This document shows, piece by piece, positions 1-5,769 of a stretch of DNA of 23,238 nt. Each line of letters opens with the position of its first letter. Position 1 is the first letter of the stretch. Under the pieces are notes generated by a model. It searched no databases and was not told where the DNA came from. It saw only the letters and a list, made by a program, of their open reading frames with translations. The stretch is taken from IMG/VR virus record IMGVR_UViG_3300035698_004817, positions 1 to 23,238 of that record. One strand, 5' to 3'. The translations under genes and the position numbers were made by a program. Source of the stretch: a virus.

Positions 1-438
1 CCAAGCCTCACAGGGTCACTAGGTCATGGCTTACCTGTTGCTCTTGGATTAGCTAGGGGAAAACCAAACTCAAATGTGTTTGTACTATTAAGCGATGGAG
101 AAATGAACGAGGGTTCAAACTACGAAGCAATTCAACTAGCAGGAGAATTAAAACTAAGCAACCTACATATGATTGTGGATTGCAATGGATATCAAGGGTA
201 CAGAAAAGTCCCGCCTACTAAGGTGAGATATTCAAATATAAACGAACTGAGTATAAAACCTGAAGAATTAGACCTAGCTTTACTTGACTCATACCAACTC
301 ACTCAACCATCATTAATTTATGTTAAGACAAAGAAGGTAATGTTCCCTACAGACGAATCAAACTTAGATTCTCACTACAAGAAACTTACTGTCACTGATT
401 ATCATCGGTATTTAGCAAACCAACAGGGAAATAAATAA
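1..438 (+). CDS. Transketolase-like enzyme, thiamine-diphosphate-binding half (5' end cut by window)
   Basis: The reading frame is open from base 1, so the gene begins outside the window; 145 residues are visible. It matches the N-terminal (PP) half of split transketolases. The visible block GSLGHGLPVALGLA (residues 5-18) is the transketolase family signature. The cofactor motif follows: SDGE with Asp32, then Asn62 in VDCNGYQG. The 30-residue spacing equals that between the Mg2+ ligands of characterised transketolases. The C-terminal end (SHYKKLT, about residue 125) looks like the natural end of the PP domain. In the family this half binds thiamine diphosphate for two-carbon ketol transfer between sugar phosphates. 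The pyrimidine-binding half is the next gene, 54 bases downstream, so the two chains probably form one heteromeric enzyme. A substrate other than pentose phosphates is possible, because such pairs also occur in surface-polysaccharide clusters. Family confidence is high; the exact reaction is unknown. Confidence 0.88.
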   Translation, partial: PSLTGSLGHGLPVALGLARGKPNSNVFVLLSDGEMNEGSNYEAIQLAGELKLSNLHMIVDCNGYQGYRKVPPTKVRYSNINELSIKPEELDLALLDSYQLTQPSLIYVKTKKVMFPTDESNLDSHYKKLTVTDYHRYLANQQGNK

Positions 439-445
439 TTGCCTA

Positions 446-468
446 GAGAGGAGATGTACTCCCCTCTC
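446..468 (+). other. Stem-loop between the two transketolase-like genes
   Basis: GAGAGG (446-451) pairs with CCTCTC (463-468), and AG/CT may extend it past a two-C bulge. No T-run follows, so it is not a typical terminator. It lies in the 54-base gap of a presumed two-gene transcript and could affect mRNA processing or the ratio of the two subunits. The role is inferred. Confidence 0.4.
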
Positions 469-492
469 AAAACAACCTAACTATACAATAAC

Positions 493-975
493 ATGAGAAA
501 TACATTCATAAAACTTCTAAAAGAAGAGATGACTAAAAATAAGGACATTATATTGATGACTGGCGACCTAGGATATGGAGTCTTAGATCCAATAAACCAA
601 GAGGTTAAACTAAAGGATCAATACATAAATGTAGGAATCCGTGAGCAAGCCATGATAGGAATGGCCGCAGGGTTATCTTTGGTTGGTAAACTTCCAATTT
701 GCTACAGCATTACACCATTCGTTTTATACAGACCATTCGAGTTTATAAGAAACGATTTAGTCTATAACAAACTACCCGCCATCCTAGTAGGAACTGGACG
801 TGGTAAAGAATACGGAAAACAAGGTTTCGCTCATTGGAGTGAAGAAGAACAAGAAGTTGCAGAAGTATTAGGACTTAAGATATTTTGCCCTGAGAGTAAA
901 GAAGCCTTACCAGAAATGATGCCTGATTTACTAAATACTAAAGAACCTATCTTTTTATCACTGAGTAGGTTTTAA
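493..975 (+). CDS. Transketolase-like enzyme, pyrimidine-binding half, lacking the third domain
   Basis: This 160-aa protein matches the central pyrimidine-binding domain of transketolase. The block NVGIREQAMIGMAAGLSLVG (residues 46-65) holds the Glu of REQ (Glu51), which in the family activates the thiamine ring. GFAHWSEEE (residues 111-119) carries His114 at the place of a conserved active-site histidine. It ends at LSLSRF right after this domain. The C-terminal regulatory/structural domain of about 130 residues, present in most transketolase C-subunits and in deoxyxylulose-phosphate synthases, is absent. The start is the ATG at 493; no Shine-Dalgarno is visible, so coupling to the upstream gene is possible. 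It should pair with the upstream PP-domain chain to build the active site at the interface. The stop is clean and a structured, T-rich element follows, so the short form looks genuine and not a sequence break. Confidence 0.85.
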   Translation: MRNTFIKLLKEEMTKNKDIILMTGDLGYGVLDPINQEVKLKDQYINVGIREQAMIGMAAGLSLVGKLPICYSITPFVLYRPFEFIRNDLVYNKLPAILVGTGRGKEYGKQGFAHWSEEEQEVAEVLGLKIFCPESKEALPEMMPDLLNTKEPIFLSLSRF

Positions 976-1004
976 ATCATATTAATCATATTAATAAAAC
1001 CAAC

Positions 1005-1090
1005 AGGGGAAGGTACTGTACACACAGATACAAGGCTTTTCACCAAGTATCGTACCCCCACATTGATAACCTTCCCCTCTTATTTTTATT
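1005..1090 (+). ncRNA. Structured RNA element with terminator-like 3' end, after the transketolase pair
   Basis: A perfect 10-bp outer helix (AGGGGAAGGT 1005-1014 with ACCTTCCCCT 1069-1078) is followed by a T-rich tract (1079-1090). Inside, GATAC (1027-1031) pairs with GTATC (1047-1051), and GTAC (1018-1021) pairs with the directly adjoining GTAC (1052-1055), leaving a five-base bulge. The whole is a branched rod about 74 nt long. It could be the terminator of the transketolase operon with an unusually long insert, or a small RNA that uses this terminator. I do not recognise an RNA family. Confidence 0.5.
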
Positions 1091-1105
1091 AACAAATAGG
1101 ACTAT

Positions 1106-1183
1106 ATGAAATTTAATCAAATACAGCCCAGGAGAACGTGCAAAATATGTACAAAGCCTAAAAGCCTAGATGAAAATAATTAA
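1106..1183 (+). CDS. Tiny CxxC-containing protein (25 aa), tentative
   Basis: An ATG at 1106 opens a 25-codon frame ending at TAA 1181-1183. The peptide is basic and has one CKIC knuckle at residues 13-16, as in half a zinc ribbon, which needs a partner or dimerisation to bind metal. No clear ribosome-binding site precedes it. Its 3' end overlaps the next small ORF by 14 bases, as expected for packed phage genes. It is too short to assign. Chance is a real alternative; the position and packing are the only support. Confidence 0.35.
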   Translation: MKFNQIQPRRTCKICTKPKSLDENN

Positions 1184-1277
1184 AGAAATTATAGGAATCA
1201 TTGTATTCATACTACTGATACCGGCAATATTATTTGCTAGGTGGATGTACGGAAAAGGAGATTATGAAGGTTATTAA
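1170..1277 (+). CDS. Small single-span membrane protein (35 aa)
   Basis: The frame from ATG 1170 encodes a short basic N-terminus (MKIIKE), one hydrophobic segment of about 17-18 residues (residues 7-24, rich in Ile, Leu, Val and Phe) and a polar tail RWMYGKGDYEGY. The Lys residues before and the Arg after the span leave the topology open. It overlaps the start of the following coiled-coil gene by 14 bases, which suggests translational coupling. Single-span mini-proteins are common in phage genomes, but I cannot say whether this one acts in lysis, exclusion or something else. Confidence 0.5.
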   Translation: MKIIKEIIGIIVFILLIPAILFARWMYGKGDYEGY

Positions 1278-2262
1278 ACTAAAAACAACAAACAAAGAAT
1301 TAGCTGAAAAGTTCAACATAGACTTAACAGATGCGGACAGAATAGTAGGAGCATTTCGACGGATAGCCAACCGAATGTCCGAGGTTCAAAAAGAGATTAA
1401 AGCCTTTGAAGTACCAGAAGAGATTACTGAAGAGGTATGCAAGAAAGCTAAAACAATTCGCCTTAAATGTGTAAAGATCAGGACTGCAGGAAATGAAGTA
1501 CATAAAAACTTAAAGGGCGGGCTATTGCTCAGAACTAAAGCCATTGATGGTACTAGGAACATATATAAATTAAAAGCAACAGAGTATGAAAATTACCTAA
1601 ATGGTATTGAAACACACTTCGAGAAAATAGAAGCTGAGAAAAAACAGAAGATAGTAGACGAGAGGGTTGTAGAACTAGAAGCCCTACAAATGTCTGTAGT
1701 AGGGTTTGACCTTGGCAATATGTCAGAGGATGGATATCAACAAATACTTAGTAATGCAAAGCTAGGATATGAAGCTCAAAAGAAAGCTGAGAAAGCTGAG
1801 AAAGAGGCTCGTAAAAAAGCTGATGAGGCTGAGACTAAAAGACTAAAAGATATGGAAGCTGAAAACAAGCGACTCAAAGTTGAAGCTGATAAACAGGCAA
1901 AGATTCAGGCTCAAAAGGATGCAGAGATTGTAAAAGAGCGTGAAAACAGAGAACGATTAGAGGCTGAGAACATATACAAGAAATACGCCTCCATCAAGCT
2001 GAAGATTAAAGTTCTATCAGACGAGCTAAAAGAAATAGAACCTCAAATCCTAGAAGAAGTAAAACACCTCACATCCCCAATGAGTACAGAGTTCGGTAAG
2101 TTCACCACTGTTACCAGTAAGATCTGGACATACTCAACCAAACTACTAGCTAGAGACAAGAAGGTTAAAAAAGAAATAAAACTAAAACAATTATTAGAAA
2201 TAGATAACGGCACAGCTAAATACTCAGAGAAACAATCTCTAAGGTTTATTAAAGCTAAATAA
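1264..2262 (+). CDS. Coiled-coil protein of unknown function
   Basis: The start is placed at ATG 1264, preceded by AAGGAG with a short three-base spacer. A TTG 30 bases upstream in the same frame is less likely. The 332-aa product is very rich in Lys and Glu. A continuous coiled coil is plain from about residue 180 to 240, with runs such as KAEKAEKEARKKADEAE. After it a globular tail begins near FGKFTTVTSKIWTYS. From memory, phage coiled-coil proteins with a GKF/TW block near the C-terminus exist and are sometimes placed near recombination or host-takeover genes, but I cannot confirm homology. It lies between two tiny membrane-protein ORFs and upstream of the packaging genes. A structural role or a DNA-metabolism accessory role are both possible. 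Confidence 0.8.
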   Translation: MKVIKLKTTNKELAEKFNIDLTDADRIVGAFRRIANRMSEVQKEIKAFEVPEEITEEVCKKAKTIRLKCVKIRTAGNEVHKNLKGGLLLRTKAIDGTRNIYKLKATEYENYLNGIETHFEKIEAEKKQKIVDERVVELEALQMSVVGFDLGNMSEDGYQQILSNAKLGYEAQKKAEKAEKEARKKADEAETKRLKDMEAENKRLKVEADKQAKIQAQKDAEIVKERENRERLEAENIYKKYASIKLKIKVLSDELKEIEPQILEEVKHLTSPMSTEFGKFTTVTSKIWTYSTKLLARDKKVKKEIKLKQLLEIDNGTAKYSEKQSLRFIKAK

Positions 2263-2263
2263 T

Positions 2264-2341
2264 ATGGACACAACAATAATATTATTCGTAATTCTAATAA
2301 TAGTAACTCTTATTCTAATATTCGACCAATCAACCTGTTAA
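2264..2341 (+). CDS. Tiny single-span membrane protein (25 aa)
   Basis: The ATG at 2264 lies one base after the previous stop, and the frame ends at TAA 2339-2341. The peptide is almost entirely one hydrophobic helix: MDTT, then about 16 residues of Ile, Leu, Val, Phe and Thr, then FDQSTC. The immediate juxtaposition to the upstream stop argues for re-initiation by the same ribosome. It is the second mini membrane ORF next to the coiled-coil gene. Its function is unknown and it may be a chance ORF. Confidence 0.4.
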   Translation: MDTTIILFVILIIVTLILIFDQSTC

Positions 2342-2349
2342 TGTTTGTA

Positions 2350-2466
2350 GGTTTAAGTGATGGTGGGTAGTGAACAGTCAACTATATGGAGTGAAAGATA
2401 CAAACTGTGTTTAATGACTGGTTGACATAGGGCAGGTCTTATCTCTTGCCCACCATCTCTCAAGCC
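2350..2466 (+). ncRNA. Long structured intergenic element upstream of small terminase gene
   Basis: The ends form an 18-position helix (2350-2367 with 2449-2466) with a perfect nine-pair core GATGGTGGG (2359-2367)/CCCACCATC (2449-2457), two mismatches and one G-U pair. Inside, GTCAAC (2377-2382) pairs with GTTGAC (2421-2426). As alternatives, CAGTCA (2375-2380) pairs with TGACTG (2415-2420), and GGGCA (2430-2434) pairs with TGCCC (2447-2451), which competes with the outer helix. AAAC (2402-2405)/GTTT (2409-2412) can cap the inner arm. No ORF covers the region. It may be a structured RNA, a 5' leader of the packaging operon, or a DNA packaging recognition site. Confidence 0.5.
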
Positions 2467-2500
2467 TATTCACACACACAAAAACATGCTATATTTAACT

Positions 2501-3013
2501 ATGGCAACAAAGAAAAGTACGGTTTCCAAAGGAAAAAGAAAAAGGGGACGACCGACTAAATACACACAAGCTGTAGCAGATGAAATATGTCAGCGTCTAA
2601 TGACTGGCGAATCTTTGCGTAGCATGAGTATGGACGCACATTTGCCTTCTAAAGCAACCATATGTACATGGCTTGCTGATACTGTCGGTAACGAGACGAC
2701 ACATTTCCTTGACCAATACGAAACCGCAAGAGAGATTCAAGCCGAATTATTAGCTGATGAACTGGTTGATATAGCAGACAACTCCTCAAACGATTACATG
2801 GAACGATTAGATGCTAAAGGCTTAGGCACTGGTAGCTATGTTCCAAACGGTGAAAATATCCAACGCTCAAGACTAAGAGCTGATGTGCGTAAATGGGTCG
2901 CTTCCAAATTAAAACCAAAACGCTACGGCGACAAAGTAGATATCACATCTAAGGGCGAAGCTGTAAAGATCGCTCTTAATTGGGATGCTCCATCTGAAGC
3001 CAAAGAAGAATGA
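2501..3013 (+). CDS. terS: Terminase small subunit
   Basis: The 170-aa product recognises viral DNA for packaging and recruits the large terminase. After a basic N-terminal tail, the KRGRPTKY block (residues 14-21) opens a helix-turn-helix region (to about residue 62) of the kind found in many phage small terminases. Next come a helical oligomerisation-like segment (LADELVDIADN, about residue 83) and the C-terminal stretch RSRLRADVRKWVASKLKPKR, common in this family, which ends in YGDKV. I prefer ATG 2501 over the in-frame ATG 2486 because the first five codons of the longer form look unrelated and the 2501 context exactly repeats the capsid gene start context. No Shine-Dalgarno precedes it. 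The stop overlaps an 18-codon ORF (3010-3066) that I do not consider real. The large subunit follows after one intervening gene. Confidence 0.9.
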   Translation: MATKKSTVSKGKRKRGRPTKYTQAVADEICQRLMTGESLRSMSMDAHLPSKATICTWLADTVGNETTHFLDQYETAREIQAELLADELVDIADNSSNDYMERLDAKGLGTGSYVPNGENIQRSRLRADVRKWVASKLKPKRYGDKVDITSKGEAVKIALNWDAPSEAKEE

Positions 3014-3080
3014 AAACACCTCATATAGACAAGGCAATAAATAAGACATATTCAATTATCAGCTAGCAGAAGCAAAACCG

Positions 3081-3437
3081 ATGAATAAACCAATTAAATA
3101 CACAATCGCTATAGATTTCGATGGAACCGTAGCAGACCACAAATTCCCCGCAATAGGTAAGCTTAAACCTGATGCTAAAGAGATTATCAATCAGTTAGCA
3201 GAAAAGTACGACGTTGTTATCAGCTCGTGTAGATCCTCAGCTCTATTCAATCAAGACACACCTTATGGTGAAATGGGTCAGAAAACAGCAGAAATGAAAG
3301 AGTTTCTCGATAGCAACGGTATTAACTACAGTCGTATTGATATGGGCGATGAAGGTAAGATTGTCGCTGTCGCATACATAGATGACAAGGGGGTTCACTT
3401 CAAAGATTGGAAAAGTATAGGTAAAATGCTCCTATAG
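3081..3437 (+). CDS. HAD-superfamily phosphatase-like protein
   Basis: The 118-aa protein has the HAD motif I as IDFDGT (Asp12 nucleophile and Asp14). VISSCRS near residue 47 fits motif II, and AYIDDKGVHF, with Asp101 and Asp102, fits motif IV. No cap domain is visible, so this is a minimal C0-type HAD fold. Such small HAD proteins occur in many phages and are often labelled hydrolase or nucleotidase; the substrate cannot be read from sequence. A polynucleotide 3'-phosphatase is one possibility, a nucleotide or sugar phosphatase another. It sits alone between the terminase genes, 67 bases after the small subunit and 94 bases before the large one. Confidence 0.8.
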   Translation: MNKPIKYTIAIDFDGTVADHKFPAIGKLKPDAKEIINQLAEKYDVVISSCRSSALFNQDTPYGEMGQKTAEMKEFLDSNGINYSRIDMGDEGKIVAVAYIDDKGVHFKDWKSIGKMLL

Positions 3438-3531
3438 TATATAAGAGGAAAAAAACAACATAGCCAAGTAAAGGCAACAAGTGCCACCCCATAGATCAAA
3501 CATTAGTACAAAATACAACAACTTATAATAA

Positions 3532-4989
3532 ATGAGTAAAGAAATAGACTTTGCCAACTTAGCCAACTTTCATCCAAAGCAAATAGAGGCATGGAATCTA
3601 ATCAAAGATGCACAATACAAATACTATCTCTACGGTGGAGCGGCAGGCGGAGGTAAATCTTATTTCCTTAGATGGTGTGCCGTTGGTCTTGGCATGTACT
3701 ACAGTCTCCAATACGGAATTAAAAACGTGCCTATTGGACTGTTTAGCGAAGACTACCCAACACTCAAAGATAGACAACTCATTAAGATTAAGACTGAATT
3801 CCCTGACTTTTTGGGTACCATCAAAGAATCCAGAGATGAAGGGTTAGTATTTAAATCTAATCCAGAGTACGGTTCATTTGTCATTCTATTACGTAACCTA
3901 GATGACCCAAGTAAATATGCAAGTACAGAGTTCGCCGCTGAATTGGTTGAAGAGCTTACAAAGAATCCTAAAGATACATTCGATGACTTACGTTTTCGTC
4001 TTAGGTATCCTGGCGTACCTGATCCTATGTTCATTGGTGCTACTAATCCAGGTAGTGTAGGCCATGCATGGGTTAAGCAGAAATGGATTACTCCAGATCC
4101 TAAAGACCCCGATATCGAACAAGGTAAGTTTATATACATTCCAGCAAGAATAGAGGATAACGCACATTTAGCTGATACTGGATACGCTGAACAGTTGGAT
4201 GCATTACCAGAAGGTAAACGAAAAGCATTCAAAGAGGGATCTTGGGATATATTCGAGGGTCAAGTATTTGATGAGTGGAGGGACCAACTACACATATGCA
4301 GACCGTTTAAGATTCCTGACTGGTGGAATAGATATATCTCTATGGATTGGGGCGTAAACAAACCATTCTCAGTCAATTGGTACGCTGTCAGTCCTGAAGG
4401 TAGAACATATATGTATCGTGAGCTGTATATGAATGGTGATGGATTCTATGAAAGATTCGGAGTTCCATTAACTCCAAGCAGACTAGCCAAGGTCATACTA
4501 AAGATAAATGAAAAAGCTAACGAGAGATATGAGTACTGTGTAGCTGATCCTAGTATGTGGAATGATGACGTGCACGGAAAACTCAAACATACTACAGTTG
4601 GTGAGTCAAAGGCAGAGTTGATGATGCATGAAGGTTTGATGATGACTAAGGGAACAAATGACCGAAAGAATGGATTGGATAGAGTCAGGGAATCAATAGC
4701 CCTAGCCCCCGATGGATTGCCGTGGATGCAGTTCTTTATAACATGCTATGATGCTGTCAGAACAATACCCGCACAGGTATATAATAAAAAAGGATTCAAT
4801 CTAGAAGACGTTGACACAGATGGTGAGGACCACGTGTACGATTCTTTAAGATACTACGTTATGAGTAGACCAACTCGAACCGAAAACCCAAACCCCCCTA
4901 AACCAAACAGAGTTAGACAGGCACTTGCCAAGCATTTAATTAAAAACAAAATGATAGAGGAAGCCAAATATGACTCAGACAACTGGTAA
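3532..4989 (+). CDS. terL: Terminase large subunit (ATPase and nuclease)
   Basis: This 485-aa protein is the DNA-packaging motor that translocates DNA into the prohead and cuts it. The Walker A motif is GGAAGGGKS (residues 35-43). A Walker B-like segment, FAAELVEEL (134-142), ends in acidic residues. GATNPGS (169-175) fits the coupling motif. In the nuclease half, Asp272 in SMDWGV, Asp339 in VADPS and Asp437 in HVYDSLRY are the expected RNase H-like metal ligands. Length and domain order are typical, so the gene looks complete. No Shine-Dalgarno is seen before ATG 3532. The 94-base gap upstream holds only a weak GGCA/TGCC hairpin. The next gene starts 20 bases inside this one. Confidence 0.96.
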   Translation: MSKEIDFANLANFHPKQIEAWNLIKDAQYKYYLYGGAAGGGKSYFLRWCAVGLGMYYSLQYGIKNVPIGLFSEDYPTLKDRQLIKIKTEFPDFLGTIKESRDEGLVFKSNPEYGSFVILLRNLDDPSKYASTEFAAELVEELTKNPKDTFDDLRFRLRYPGVPDPMFIGATNPGSVGHAWVKQKWITPDPKDPDIEQGKFIYIPARIEDNAHLADTGYAEQLDALPEGKRKAFKEGSWDIFEGQVFDEWRDQLHICRPFKIPDWWNRYISMDWGVNKPFSVNWYAVSPEGRTYMYRELYMNGDGFYERFGVPLTPSRLAKVILKINEKANERYEYCVADPSMWNDDVHGKLKHTTVGESKAELMMHEGLMMTKGTNDRKNGLDRVRESIALAPDGLPWMQFFITCYDAVRTIPAQVYNKKGFNLEDVDTDGEDHVYDSLRYYVMSRPTRTENPNPPKPNRVRQALAKHLIKNKMIEEAKYDSDNW

Positions 4990-5431
4990 ACCAATGCCTA
5001 ACACTGGCAAGCTAAAACCAATTCAAATTGAACGGTTTAAGATTAAAGAGCCAATGCCTAAACCTAAGTTCCCTCAAGCCGTACTAGAAGACGCTATCAT
5101 TGCTGTATATGAAGACCTAACTAGATTCATAGTAAACCCAGTACTAACAGGTAAGACAGCCGAACAAGCCAAGACAGAGAAGATTACAGAGCTAAACAAA
5201 ATCACAGGAGTAGTAGACAGTCACCAAATGACTGAACAATTCAGACGTTCATATAACATCATCCATCCTGAAGTTAAGATAGGTAAATACCTAACCTTCA
5301 AGAGTCATGGAGTACCAGTTGAAATAGAGATTATAGATATTAATGATAAAAAGAATACACGGTACAAGAACCCTGTCATCAAATGGTTCTTAGTTACTGA
5401 AGTATATTTACCTAACAAAACAAATGATTGA
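4970..5431 (+). CDS. Conserved-looking hypothetical protein between terminase and portal
   Basis: The product is 153 aa from ATG 4970, which overlaps the large terminase gene by 20 bases; ATG 4994, just after the terminase stop, is an equally possible start. The N-terminus is Pro- and Lys-rich (repeated KxxPMP-like stretches to residue 35), followed by a mixed helical part and a beta-rich end with IGKYLTF and VEIEIIDI. I recognise no catalytic motif. Its position between the packaging motor and portal genes suggests an assembly, connector or regulatory role, but this is only by neighbourhood. It overlaps the next gene by eight bases. Confidence 0.75.
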   Translation: MTQTTGKPMPNTGKLKPIQIERFKIKEPMPKPKFPQAVLEDAIIAVYEDLTRFIVNPVLTGKTAEQAKTEKITELNKITGVVDSHQMTEQFRRSYNIIHPEVKIGKYLTFKSHGVPVEIEIIDINDKKNTRYKNPVIKWFLVTEVYLPNKTND

Positions 5432-5753
5432 ATACTTTATTATAGGTGCATTGATAGGTTTTTCTATCACAAATCAAGTCATCTACAACAAATCACTAAC
5501 ACAATTACAAGAAGCGAACCGTAAACTTATTGACAGATTGCTCGCAAAAAGCTTAAATGAGGTTAAAGAGCTTGAAGTATCAACTTCAGACCCTTTACCT
5601 TTACAACACGTAGATACTTTTGAAGACATGATGCCGGTATCAGACGCATCAATGGAGACATTCGAGACGATGATTAAGACACAGTTAGAAGGCGATAAGC
5701 CAACTGTTAAGGAAGGATTAATAGCTAAAGCAAAACAAAAACTAGGTAAATAG
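5424..5753 (+). CDS. Membrane-anchored coiled-coil protein, hypothetical
   Basis: The 109-aa product starts with one hydrophobic segment (residues 2-17, IEYFIIGALIGFSITN), then a short heptad-like stretch LTQLQEANRKLIDRLLAK (about residues 25-42), an acidic middle and a Lys-rich tail. This is the layout of an N-terminally anchored or signal-anchor protein, and resembles i-spanin-like proteins in architecture only. No partner o-spanin or endolysin is seen beside it. Its start overlaps the previous stop by eight bases, and the portal gene follows after 16 bases, so it is co-transcribed with virion genes. Confidence 0.7.
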   Translation: MIEYFIIGALIGFSITNQVIYNKSLTQLQEANRKLIDRLLAKSLNEVKELEVSTSDPLPLQHVDTFEDMMPVSDASMETFETMIKTQLEGDKPTVKEGLIAKAKQKLGK

Positions 5754-5769
5754 GACTTTACTTACGTGA

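Noticed and set aside
3010-3066. 18-codon ORF overlapping the small terminase stop
   Set aside because: Too short, without motif or ribosome-binding site beyond the overlap.
3753-4232. Long minus-strand frame inside the large terminase gene, and similar antisense frames in the portal and capsid genes
   Set aside because: They are antisense of clearly coding genes with low-quality composition and no start signals.
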